Assembly (NCBI GenBank): GCA_965200525.1
Contig: OZ241368.1
Location: forward strand, 6,634,001-6,698,000
Direction of reading: 5' to 3'
Source of the DNA: JANNPJ01 sp965200525
GTDB lineage: Bacteria; Actinomycetota; Actinomycetes; Actinomycetales; Kineosporiaceae
DNA: 64,000 nucleotides
Below are positions 16,376 to 24,483 of this stretch, piece by piece; the stretch's first letter is position 1; each line of letters begins with the position of its first letter. A program made the position numbers and the translations under genes. Below the pieces are notes generated by a model. That model did not search any database. It was not told where the DNA came from and was given only the letters and a program-made list of their open reading frames with translations.

Positions 16376-17764
16376 TTACAGCAAGCGCCACTCGGGGGTG
16401 GGCCCGGCGTAGGAGAGGTATTCGACGCCGAACGGCACATAGCTGTCGCTGTAGTTCAGGTCGATCCCCTCCGGGGCCAGGGTCCGGCGCCGGCGCGGCG
16501 TCAGCTCGCCGCCGCGGCGCAACACGGCCTGCTCGACCTCGATGGTGCGGAACAGCACGGCCGACACCTGGCCGTTGAGGCCGGGCGTGGTGCTGGGCAC
16601 CAGCGAGGAGAAGTTCAGCTCGTCGTCGGCCCGCATCGCCTGCAGCATCCGGACCAGCCCGAGGACGGCGCCGCTGGTGCCGAGGCTGCGGGTGCCGGCC
16701 ACGAACACGCACCAGTGCGAGCGGCCGATCGCCGCCGCGAACGGGTTGCGGGCGGCCAGGGCCATGCCGTAGGTCGGGTAGAGCCGCTCGTCGAGGTCGG
16801 CCCGCTGCTCCCGGGTGTGCCGGAAGACCGCGCCCAGATCGCTGAGCTGGACCGAGATCGAGCGTGACCCGTAGACCGGGAACCCGCTGCTCAGATCGCG
16901 CAGGTCGAGAGCCAGCGGGACGGCGCTGAGCGGCAGCTCGAACTGGCGGGCCACCGGCTCGAACAGGGCGCCGTGCCAGAAGTTCGTGTCCGGCCCGCCG
17001 ATCACCACGACGTCGCGCTCGGCCAGCAGCCGCGGGTCGACGCAGTGCTCGGGCAGCATCACCGGCCCGTCGCCGCCGCTCACCGGGCCGCCCGGGCCGG
17101 CGGTCAGGGCAGCGGCCAGCTCGGGAACGAAGACCAGGTCCTTGACCGCCAGGGTGTGGTCGACGTCCTGGCCGCCCTCGGGCAGTTCCCGCTCGAACGC
17201 GTACGGCGCCAGCGGGATCCCGAACGGGCGCAGGTCGACCTCGACCTGGGTGCGGCGGCCGTGGTCGGAGAACAGCGGCAACGGCAGCTCGTGGTCGCGC
17301 CCGACGTCCCGCCGGTTGCTGGAGATCACCACCAGCGGCCGGCTCGGCGGCAGCAGCACCCGCAACCCGGCGGTGTACACCGGATCGTCGGTGAGCAGCG
17401 CGGCCCGGCGGGCCGGGGCAGCCGTGTTTTTCAGCACCGGCTCGAGCTGGGGCGGCCGGCCCCGGGCCGCGTCGCGGGCCGGGTCCAGCCGGCGCCGGGG
17501 CAGCGGCGGCAGGCCGTAGCGGGGCCGGGCCCGCAGACCGACCGTGGCCACGATCACCCCGGCCGAGCCGACCGCGATCGCCATGAACGTCAGCAACGGC
17601 CAGGTGATGTCGGCGGCCTGCAGAAAACCGGCCAGCACCCCGGTCGCCGTCGTCCCGGCCAGCAGGGACGACGGGCCGTGGGCGCGCAGGTGGCGGACCG
17701 CCCGTCGGCGTCGGGTCAGCAGATAGTCCCGGGGAACAGGTGCGATCGAGCGAACGGCCGGCAC
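16376..17764 (-). CDS. Unknown protein: N-terminal membrane helices plus a Rossmann-like domain
   Basis: 462 residues, no family recognised by name. A basic N terminus is followed by two adjacent hydrophobic helices (about 33-75), so the rest is probably cytoplasmic. Residues around 115-175 (LLTDDPVYTAGLRVLL, LVVISSNRR) form a first alpha/beta unit. The main domain has VVVIGGPDTNFWH, then YGMALAARNPF, then CVFVAGTRSLGTSGAVLGLV. The order GGPxxN, NPF, AGTxxxGT suggests a nucleotide- or small-ligand-binding fold; this is inferred from pattern only. GTG 17764 is chosen because GGGGGAG lies 7 nt upstream; a longer version from 17881 would overlap the divergent ATPase gene. It shares a 109-bp intergenic region with that gene, suggesting joint control. 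Confidence 0.8.
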   Translation of the reverse strand: MPAVRSIAPVPRDYLLTRRRRAVRHLRAHGPSSLLAGTTATGVLAGFLQAADITWPLLTFMAIAVGSAGVIVATVGLRARPRYGLPPLPRRRLDPARDAARGRPPQLEPVLKNTAAPARRAALLTDDPVYTAGLRVLLPPSRPLVVISSNRRDVGRDHELPLPLFSDHGRRTQVEVDLRPFGIPLAPYAFERELPEGGQDVDHTLAVKDLVFVPELAAALTAGPGGPVSGGDGPVMLPEHCVDPRLLAERDVVVIGGPDTNFWHGALFEPVARQFELPLSAVPLALDLRDLSSGFPVYGSRSISVQLSDLGAVFRHTREQRADLDERLYPTYGMALAARNPFAAAIGRSHWCVFVAGTRSLGTSGAVLGLVRMLQAMRADDELNFSSLVPSTTPGLNGQVSAVLFRTIEVEQAVLRRGGELTPRRRRTLAPEGIDLNYSDSYVPFGVEYLSYAGPTPEWRLL

Positions 17765-17873
17765 GGGCGAACTCCCCCAATAGGCTCGAGTAACGCCCAA
17801 TATCCCAGCTCGGGCTAATGTGGTGAAACTCCGGGCAGAATGATGCGTCGAAGGTGTCGAAGGCAGGGGCGAG

Positions 17874-19451
17874 ATGGCCAACAGGGATCACGCCGGCGAA
17901 CTGGGCCCGTTCGGCAACCCGGACGGCTCCCGGGCCCAGATCGACCGGGTGATCGGCGACTTCGTCGACTTCGGCGGCGACCCGTCGTTCGGGGCCCTGG
18001 CCACCCGGGCCGACGACTCCATGGTCCGGGTGATCGTCGGCAAGCTGGGCGCGGGCAAGACCGTCTACATGCGCCGGTTGCAGGACTACCAGTCCCGCCA
18101 GGGCTCGGTCTACGCCGACCTGCCCCAGCAGAGCCCGCCCAGCACCGAGGTGATCGTCAAGGCCTGCCAGTGGTTCTCCGGCCAGGTGCTGGTGGAGAAG
18201 TGGATGCAGATCTGGTCCCGGGCGATCCTGCGGTCGCTGGCCTCACACCTGTTGCTGCGCCCCGAGTTACGCCCGCAGATCGCCGACGACCTGCGGATCG
18301 ACCTGGAGCAGAACTATCGCCGCCTGCTGGGCGAGTCGCGCCGTCCCCGGTCGATCTACAACCAGGTGCGCGAGGTGATCAACCAGGCCCACACCGCCCA
18401 CCAGCTCTCGCAGTTCCTCGACGACCCGCTCTGGGACGACCTGGAGGACCTGCTCGGCGAGGTGATCGGCAACTGCCGGCCGATCTACTTCTACCTGGAC
18501 GCCGTCGACGAGGAATTCAGCCACGCCCCGATGTACTGGCTCAAGTGCCAGGAGGGGCTGTTCTACCAGGTGATGCGGATGCTGCGGGACCACCGGTTCG
18601 GCGGCCGGCTGCACATCGTGATCGCGATCCGCGACATCGTCATGTCATCGGTCTTCCACTCCGAGCACGCCCCGCGCTACCACCAGGAACCGCACACCCG
18701 GATGCTGAACTGGGACCGCGACGCGTTGCTCTACCTGCTGGAGGACAAGGTCACCCGGCTGCCGGCCGAGTTCCGGATGCGCCCGCCGTCCGGTGCCGGC
18801 CAATCAGTCACTCTGCGCGACTGGCTGGGTACGCCGAGCGTGACCAACGAGTGGGGCTCGCGGGAGCGGATCGAGGACTACCTCATCCGGCACACCCGGC
18901 TGATCCCCCGCGACGTCGTCTCGCTCGGCAACGAACTGGCCGAGGAGGTGCTGCGGCAGAAGCGGGCCGGCCGCGACCGGGTGCCCGAGGCCGACCTGAA
19001 ACGCATCGTGGCCCGCTGCGCCAAGCGGTTCGGCGACTCGCAACTGGCCCAGTGCGCCAACCACGTCTCGTCCGACCTGATGCCGCTCGGCGCGGCCGCC
19101 CACACCTACTCCGAGCTCTACACCAGCACCCAGACCTATATGGAGGGGGTGCTGGAGGAGATGCGCTCGATCCTGCGGCTGATCGGCGCGGTCCGGTTCC
19201 CGCGCAGCGACCTCGAGGGCCTGCGGGAGATCGCCAACCCGCACTTCGACGGGGCCACCGACCTCGGCTCGGTGCTGTGGCTGAACGGGCTGCTCGGCTA
19301 CGTCGACGGGCGGGGCAAGGAGTCGTTCTACACGCTCGGCGACGTCGAGGAGTTCCGGCTGCCCTCCGACGTCGACACCTACGTCGTCCACCCGTGCCTG
19401 GCCAGCAGCGTCGGGTTGAGCGCCCGGCCGGTGCCGGCCACCGAGCGCTGA
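17874..19451 (+). CDS. P-loop ATPase of unknown function (accessory module)
   Basis: 525-residue soluble protein. Walker A GKLGAGKT lies at 56-63; Walker B IYFYLDAVDEE (204-214) ends in an acidic pair as in STAND/AAA-like NTPases; HIVIAIRDIV follows as a likely sensor-1 strand. A long alpha-helical region (about 280-450) and a final domain with IANPHF and LGYVDGRGKESFY, which looks like a winged-helix or beta unit, complete it. It resembles the Sll1717-type P-loop ATPases often found beside defence genes, though this is from memory. Gap to the next gene is 13 nt. No mobile-element features lie inside it. Confidence 0.85.
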   Translation: MANRDHAGELGPFGNPDGSRAQIDRVIGDFVDFGGDPSFGALATRADDSMVRVIVGKLGAGKTVYMRRLQDYQSRQGSVYADLPQQSPPSTEVIVKACQWFSGQVLVEKWMQIWSRAILRSLASHLLLRPELRPQIADDLRIDLEQNYRRLLGESRRPRSIYNQVREVINQAHTAHQLSQFLDDPLWDDLEDLLGEVIGNCRPIYFYLDAVDEEFSHAPMYWLKCQEGLFYQVMRMLRDHRFGGRLHIVIAIRDIVMSSVFHSEHAPRYHQEPHTRMLNWDRDALLYLLEDKVTRLPAEFRMRPPSGAGQSVTLRDWLGTPSVTNEWGSRERIEDYLIRHTRLIPRDVVSLGNELAEEVLRQKRAGRDRVPEADLKRIVARCAKRFGDSQLAQCANHVSSDLMPLGAAAHTYSELYTSTQTYMEGVLEEMRSILRLIGAVRFPRSDLEGLREIANPHFDGATDLGSVLWLNGLLGYVDGRGKESFYTLGDVEEFRLPSDVDTYVVHPCLASSVGLSARPVPATER

Positions 19452-19464
19452 CGGCCGGTCCCGG

Positions 19465-20220
19465 ATGAGCGGCGGCCCGGTCCGGACCATCTCCTACTCG
19501 AGCTGGGTGGAGTTCAAACGCGACCTGTTCTTCGAGCTCTACCCGGGCGGGGTGTTCCGGCGCGGCCGGTACCTGTTCCGTGGGGCCGGTGACGCGAATT
19601 GGAAGCTGTCGACGACCTTCGACCGGCGGTTCGCGGCGATCGCGGTGCCGGAGCGGATGCGGCTGTGGGACGACCTGATCGCCGAGTGGCGGGTCGGCTG
19701 CGTGGACGCCGGGATCCCGGCCGCGGTGACCGGCGACGACCGCGCTCTGTGGGCCCTGGGCCAGCACCACGGCCTGCCGACCCGGATGCTCGACTGGACG
19801 ATGAGCCCGTACGTGGCCGCGTTCTTCGCCTTTCGCTCGCACCTGCTGGCCCAGACCGCCGTCCACGAACAGGTCGCGGTCTGGGTGCTACACCTGGACG
19901 ACCCGGTCTGGAACGACGGCGGGGTCGAGGTGGTCGCGGCCCCGGCCCTGGCCAACGACCGGCTGCGGCACCAGGGCGGCCGGTTCACCCTGTGCCGGGC
20001 CGCGGTCACCTGCCTGGAGGAGTACGTCGAGCGACTGGCCGCCGGGGTGGCCCTGACCAGGTGCGTGATCCCGGCCGGGGAGGCCGCGGCGGCCCTCGGC
20101 GACCTGGACGCGATGGGGATCACCGACCACGAGCTCTTCCCCGATCTCACCGGCCTGGCCGACCTGGCCACCATGCGGGCCGCCCTTGCGGTCACGCACC
20201 GTGCACCGACGCCGCCCTAA
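19465..20220 (+). CDS. FRG-domain protein
   Basis: 251-residue soluble protein made almost entirely of an FRG domain. The naming motif is F38-R39-G40 in YLFRGAGDANWKL; the second block ALGQHHGLPTRMLDWT (97-112) and the third RLRHQGGRFT (166-175) are intact, so the fold and putative active residues are preserved. FRG proteins occur in phages and in candidate defence or toxin loci, but a biochemical activity is not established to my knowledge. The start ATG lacks a good ribosome-binding site, which fits translational coupling to the ATPase 13 nt upstream. Confidence 0.9.
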   Translation: MSGGPVRTISYSSWVEFKRDLFFELYPGGVFRRGRYLFRGAGDANWKLSTTFDRRFAAIAVPERMRLWDDLIAEWRVGCVDAGIPAAVTGDDRALWALGQHHGLPTRMLDWTMSPYVAAFFAFRSHLLAQTAVHEQVAVWVLHLDDPVWNDGGVEVVAAPALANDRLRHQGGRFTLCRAAVTCLEEYVERLAAGVALTRCVIPAGEAAAALGDLDAMGITDHELFPDLTGLADLATMRAALAVTHRAPTPP

Positions 20221-20258
20221 CTGGGCGCGTCGTCCCCGATAGTGGCGATCCGTCACCG

Positions 20259-20264
20259 TACGCT
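20259..20264 (+). promoter_or_regulatory. Putative -10 box of leaderless DUF3000 gene
   Basis: TACGCT followed by 6 nt and GTG 20271; the same hexamer and spacing are seen before the OB-fold gene at 44463. Confidence 0.5.
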
Positions 20265-20270
20265 GCGAAG

Positions 20271-20843
20271 GTGGTTGTCCGCGGAATGCCAGACGAAGCC
20301 CCCGAGGGCTTTCTCGACGTGGTGACCCGGCTGCGTGGGACCGTGCTGCGCCCGGAGGTCACCCTCGAGGAGGTTCCCGCGCCCCAGCGGATCGCCCCTT
20401 TCGCGCTGGCCCTCAGCGCCGACGTCGTGTCGGACGGCGACGAGCTGGCCACCGGACGGTTCGTCCTGCTGCACGACCCGAGCGGGCCCGAGGCCTGGCA
20501 GGGCACCTACCGGATCGTCACGTTCGTCCGGGCCGGGCTGGAGAGCGAGCTCGGCAACGACCCGATGCTGGGCCAGGTCGGCTGGTCGTGGCTGGAGGAG
20601 TCGCTGACCGGGGCCGGGGCCGGCCACACCGCCGCCGGCGGGACGGTCACCCGGGTGGTCTCCGAGACCTTCGGCGCCCTGGCCGGGCCGCCCCCGACGG
20701 TCGAGATCGAGGTCCGGGCCTCCTGGACGCCGCTGGACGACGTCGTCACCCATCTCGAGGCCTGGGCCACCCTGCTCTGCACCGTGGCCGGGCTGGAACC
20801 GCTCGTCCCGGGCGTGGCCACCCTGCGACGCCGCCGCTCCTGA
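20271..20843 (+). CDS. DUF3000 family protein
   Basis: 190-residue actinobacterial protein of unknown function. It shows the family segments RLRGTVLRPEVTLEEVPAP, LATGRFVLLHDP and GWSWLEESL, and ends with a typical ATLRRRRS. No catalytic motif is visible. GTG 20271 has a TACGCT hexamer 6 nt upstream; ATG 20286 is an alternative. In Streptomyces and mycobacteria it lies between hemE and the RNase D gene, as here apart from the inserted module. Confidence 0.88.
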   Translation: MVVRGMPDEAPEGFLDVVTRLRGTVLRPEVTLEEVPAPQRIAPFALALSADVVSDGDELATGRFVLLHDPSGPEAWQGTYRIVTFVRAGLESELGNDPMLGQVGWSWLEESLTGAGAGHTAAGGTVTRVVSETFGALAGPPPTVEIEVRASWTPLDDVVTHLEAWATLLCTVAGLEPLVPGVATLRRRRS

Positions 20844-20853
20844 GCTGATTCCG

Positions 20854-20890
20854 GCCGGATCAGGCCGGATCAAGCCGGATCAGCCGGATC
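20854..20890. repeat. Four tandem copies of a ~10-bp unit
   Basis: GCCGGATCA recurs four times with small variation directly after the DUF3000 gene. Each copy has partial dyad symmetry (CCGGATC), so a folded 3' end is possible. Function unknown. Confidence 0.6.
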
Positions 20891-21056
20891 GGGTGAGTCA
20901 CTCACCCGGCGGGCACCCGCTCGGCGGGCACCCGGAAAGCGGCTGGCGCAATCGCGCCCCGCCCCGCGCTCATCTCAAGTCGGCTGTTCCCGATGCCGAT
21001 CCCCTCCGGGAGAACAACTCCCGGCCGAACCTGGCCACCATCCTTTGGAGGCCGAG

Positions 21057-21656
21057 GTGACCACTCTGGTGGAGCGAGCTGGAGTAGCGGTGCCACGCCC
21101 GGGCCGGTTCGCGGCGATGGTCGTGGTGAACAGCCCCGCCGTCCGCGAGACCGTGGCCCACACGCTGCGAGCGATGGGCGCCCGTCACGTGCTGGAGATC
21201 GGAACTGTGGCCGAGGCCCGGATCAAGGCCGCGGCCGGGATTGCCGACCTGGTGGTCGCCGAGGCCGGCCTTCCCGACGGATCGGGCATCGCCTTGGTCC
21301 GCGAACTGCGGGCGGCCGGCTGGCAGCGCGGCATGGTCGTGGCCACCAGCGACGACCCGTACAGCGTGCGGGCCGCGGTCGGTGCCGGGATCCGGTGCTA
21401 CGTGGTCTCGGCCGCCGGCACCGGGCTGGTCCGGCCGGCCACCGAGCGCGGCGAGGGTGTCGACTCGCTCTCGGCCCGCGAGATCCAGGTGCTTCAGCTG
21501 GTCGCCGAGGGCAAATCGAACAAGGACATCGGGGTGGCCCTGGGCCTGTCGGCGCTGACGGTGAAGAGTCACCTGGCCCGGATCGCCCGCAAGCTGGGCA
21601 CCGGGGACCGGGCCGAGATGGTGGCCACATCGTTGCGCTCCGGCGTCATCGCCTGA
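21057..21656 (+). CDS. whiI: WhiI-like atypical response regulator (LuxR/NarL output)
   Basis: 199 residues: a receiver-like domain (about 18-125) and a C-terminal LuxR-type helix-turn-helix (138-195, LSAREIQVLQLVAEGKSNKDI). The phosphorylation pocket is degenerate: E69 replaces the acceptor aspartate (VVAEAGLPDG), the usual acidic pair after strand 1 is N25-S26, and the strand-5 lysine is absent. This matches orphan atypical regulators such as Streptomyces WhiI, a developmental regulator that partners BldM, and the gene sits in the same DUF3000-RNase D context. GTG 21057 is chosen for GGAGG 5 nt upstream. The symbol is based on synteny and the degenerate receiver, not on an alignment. Confidence 0.75.
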   Translation: MTTLVERAGVAVPRPGRFAAMVVVNSPAVRETVAHTLRAMGARHVLEIGTVAEARIKAAAGIADLVVAEAGLPDGSGIALVRELRAAGWQRGMVVATSDDPYSVRAAVGAGIRCYVVSAAGTGLVRPATERGEGVDSLSAREIQVLQLVAEGKSNKDIGVALGLSALTVKSHLARIARKLGTGDRAEMVATSLRSGVIA

Positions 21657-21691
21657 CCGCGTCGGAACCCCTACACCGGCGAGCGGCAGGC

Positions 21692-21697
21692 TACGGT
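21692..21697 (+). promoter_or_regulatory. Putative -10 box of leaderless RNase D gene
   Basis: TACGGT lies 7 nt before GTG 21705. Confidence 0.4.
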
Positions 21698-21704
21698 GGG
21701 GTTT

Positions 21705-23141
21705 GTGCCGGTTGACGAAGGGAGGAACGACGCCCTGATACCCCAATTCCGCTCCGCTCCTGCTCCGTCCCCGGAACCGGTCGAACCGGTCGAAACCGTC
21801 GCCCCCGTCGGCCCGCCCGGGCCGGCCGAGACGTCGCCCGACGCGGAAGCCACTTCCGGAGCCGCTGCCGAAGCAACGGCCGACGACGGTCGCGAGCCTC
21901 TGCAACGGCTCGACTTCCCGGCCGACGGGGTGCCGCCGGTGATCGTCGACCAGGCCGGTCTGGACGCGATGATCGCCGCCTTCGCGGCCGGCTCCGGGCC
22001 GGTCGCGGTGGACGCCGAGCGCGCCTCCGGGCACCGCTACGGCCAGCGCGCCTTCCTGGTGCAGCTGCGCCGCGAGGGAGCCGGTACCGCCCTGATCGAC
22101 CCGGTCGCCCTGCCCGACCTCTCCGGCCTCAACACGGCCATCGCCGGCGCCGAGTGGGTGCTGCACGCGGCGTCCCAGGACCTGCCCTGCCTGACCGAGG
22201 TGGGCCTGCACCCGGACGTGCTCTTCGACACCGAGCTCGGCGCCCGGCTGGCCGGCTACCCCCGGGTGGGCCTGGCCGCCATGGTCGAGGAGCTGCTCGG
22301 CCTCAGCCTGGCCAAGGAGCACTCCGCGGTCGACTGGTCCACCCGCCCGCTGCCCGAGCCCTGGCTGCGCTACGCCGCCCTCGACGTCGAGGTGCTAGTG
22401 GCCCTGCGCGACCGGGTCGCGGCCGAGCTCGACCGGCAGGGCAAGCTGGCCTGGGCCGAGGAGGAGTTCGCGGCCGTGGCCGCTGCTCCCCCGCCACCGC
22501 CGCGGGTCGACCCGTGGCGGCGCACCTCCGGCATGCACCGGGTTCGCGATCGGCGGCGCCTGGGCGCCGTCCGTGAGCTCTGGAACGCCCGCGACGCCGT
22601 GGCCCGCCAGCGCGACCTGTCACCGGGCCGGATCCTCACCGACAGCGCCATCGTCGAGGCCGCCCTGGCCATGCCGACCACGCTGAGCGCCCTGCTGGCC
22701 CTGCCGGCCTTCTCCGGCCGTGGGGCCCGCAGGCACGCCCGGCAGTGGCTGGACGCCCTCGACGCGGCCCGGGCCCTGGACGACAAGCAGCTGCCGGCCC
22801 AGCACCTGCCGGCCGACGGCCCGCCCCCGCCGCGGGTCTGGGCCGAGCGCGACGCCGGTGCCGCCGCCCGGCTCTCGGCCGCCCGGGCCGAGCTGAGCAA
22901 GCTGGCCCAGTCGCGATCCATGCCGGTGGAGAACCTGATCTCGCCGGACACCGTGCGCCGGCTCACCTGGGACCCGCCCGCCGATCGCTCGCCCGAGGCG
23001 GTCGAGCAGGTGCTGCTCGGTCACGGCGCCCGGCGCTGGCAGATCGACCTGACCCTCGATCTGCTGACCGCCGCCCTGTCGGCCCAGCCGGCCGCGTCCA
23101 CCGCCGAGCCCGAGCCGGCCGAGGCCGAGCCGACGGAATGA
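21705..23141 (+). CDS. Ribonuclease D-like 3'-5' exoribonuclease with HRDC domain
   Basis: 478 residues. A Pro/Glu-rich N-terminal tail (1-75) precedes a DEDDy exonuclease domain: D103/E105 in AVDAERASG, D159 in HAASQDL, and Y223 and D227 in YAALDVEV. An HRDC domain follows (about 285-370, RELWNARDAVARQRD). It probably trims structured RNAs. The start is uncertain; GTG 21705 fits a leaderless promoter, GTG 21696 is 3 codons longer, and an AGGGAGG near 21719-21725 has no standard start codon after it. It follows the WhiI-like gene. Confidence 0.92.
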   Translation: MPVDEGRNDALIPQFRSAPAPSPEPVEPVETVAPVGPPGPAETSPDAEATSGAAAEATADDGREPLQRLDFPADGVPPVIVDQAGLDAMIAAFAAGSGPVAVDAERASGHRYGQRAFLVQLRREGAGTALIDPVALPDLSGLNTAIAGAEWVLHAASQDLPCLTEVGLHPDVLFDTELGARLAGYPRVGLAAMVEELLGLSLAKEHSAVDWSTRPLPEPWLRYAALDVEVLVALRDRVAAELDRQGKLAWAEEEFAAVAAAPPPPPRVDPWRRTSGMHRVRDRRRLGAVRELWNARDAVARQRDLSPGRILTDSAIVEAALAMPTTLSALLALPAFSGRGARRHARQWLDALDAARALDDKQLPAQHLPADGPPPPRVWAERDAGAAARLSAARAELSKLAQSRSMPVENLISPDTVRRLTWDPPADRSPEAVEQVLLGHGARRWQIDLTLDLLTAALSAQPAASTAEPEPAEAEPTE

Positions 23142-23199
23142 CGTGCGCGCCGTCACACCGGCCCGGCGGCGACCGTCCGGTCGCGGCTGTACGGTGTAG

Positions 23200-23213
23200 T
23201 TACCAGCAAGTAA
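23200..23213. promoter_or_regulatory. Palindromic operator candidate upstream of fadA
   Basis: TTACCAGCAAGTAA has half-sites TTAC and GTAA around a central GC, a size and shape typical of TetR-family operators for fatty-acid genes. It lies 46 nt before the thiolase start and just after TACGGT (23190-23195), so a bound repressor would block the promoter. Confidence 0.5.
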
Positions 23214-23259
23214 TGTAGAGCTGAAACGCCAGCATCCCCCAGCTTCGGGAGGACCCCCC

Positions 23260-24483
23260 GTGCCCGGCACCCTGCGCGACGTCGTCTTTGTTGACGGCGT
23301 GCGAACCCCGTTCGGCAAGGCCGGCCAGAAGGGCATGTACGCCCAGACCCGCGCCGACGACCTGATCGTCAAATGCATCCGCGAGCTGATCCGCCGTCAC
23401 CCCGAGCTGCCGCCCGAGCGGGTCGACGAGGTCGCCATCGCCGCCACCACCCAGACCGGAGACCAGGGCCTGACCATCGGCCGGACCGCCGCCCTGCTGG
23501 CCGGTCTGCCGCAGAGCGTGCCCGGTTTCGCCATCGACCGGATGTGCGCCGGGGCCATGACCGCGGTCACCACCACCGCCTCCGGGATCGCCTTCGGCGC
23601 CTACGACGTGGTGATCGCCGGCGGGGTCGAGCACATGGGCCACCACCCGATGGGCGAGGGCGTCGACCCCAACCCGCGGTTCGTCTCCGAGCAGATCGTC
23701 GACACCTCGGCCCTGGTGATGGGCCAGACCGCGGAGAACCTGCACGACAAGCTGCCCGACCTGACCAAGGAGCGGACCGACGCCTACGCGGTCGCCAGCC
23801 AGGCCAAGGTCCAGGCCGCCTACGAGGCCGGCCGGATCCAGCGCGACCTGGTCCCGGTCGCGATCCGGAACCAGGAGCAGGGCTGGGGTCTGGCCGTCGC
23901 CGACGAGCCGCCCCGCCCGGGCACCACGATGGAGGACCTGGCCACCCTCAAGACGCCGTTCCGCCCGCACGGCCGGATCACCGCCGGCAACGCGGCCGGC
24001 CTGAACGACGGCGCCACCGCCTGCCTGCTGGCCTCGGCCGAGGCCGCCGCCGAACTGGGCCTGCCGGTGAGGATGCGCCTGGTCGGCTACGCGTTCAAGG
24101 GCGTGGCTCCGGAGATCATGGGCTACGGCCCCGTCCCGGCGACCGAGCAGGTGCTGGCCCGGACCGGCCTGAGCATCGACGACATCGGCCTGTTCGAGAT
24201 CAACGAGGCGTTCGCCGTCCAGGTGCTGTCGTTCCTCGACTTCTACGGCATCAAGGACGACGACCCCCGGGTCAACCCGGACGGCGGCGCGATCGCGATC
24301 GGTCACCCGCTGGCCTCCTCCGGCGTCCGGCTGATGACCCAGCTGGCCCGCCACTTCGAGGACCACCCCGAGGTCCGCTACGGCCTGACCACGATGTGCA
24401 TCGGGATCGGCATGGGCGGCTCGGTGATCTGGGAGAACCCCCACCACCAGGACTACGGCACGGGCGAAGGAGCCTCGGCATGA
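23260..24483 (+). CDS. fadA: Acetyl-CoA C-acyltransferase (thiolase)
   Basis: 407-residue thiolase catalysing the last step of beta-oxidation. The nucleophile is C96 (DRMCAGAM), the histidine H349 lies in GGAIAIGHPLA and the second cysteine C380 in TTMCIGIGMGG; the GGVEHMGHHPM and NEAFAVQ motifs are also typical. GTG 23260 has GGGAGGA upstream. The stop overlaps the ATG of fadB (ATGA), so the two encode the subunits of one beta-oxidation unit. A palindrome upstream suggests control by a fatty-acid-responsive repressor. Confidence 0.95.
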   Translation: MPGTLRDVVFVDGVRTPFGKAGQKGMYAQTRADDLIVKCIRELIRRHPELPPERVDEVAIAATTQTGDQGLTIGRTAALLAGLPQSVPGFAIDRMCAGAMTAVTTTASGIAFGAYDVVIAGGVEHMGHHPMGEGVDPNPRFVSEQIVDTSALVMGQTAENLHDKLPDLTKERTDAYAVASQAKVQAAYEAGRIQRDLVPVAIRNQEQGWGLAVADEPPRPGTTMEDLATLKTPFRPHGRITAGNAAGLNDGATACLLASAEAAAELGLPVRMRLVGYAFKGVAPEIMGYGPVPATEQVLARTGLSIDDIGLFEINEAFAVQVLSFLDFYGIKDDDPRVNPDGGAIAIGHPLASSGVRLMTQLARHFEDHPEVRYGLTTMCIGIGMGGSVIWENPHHQDYGTGEGASA

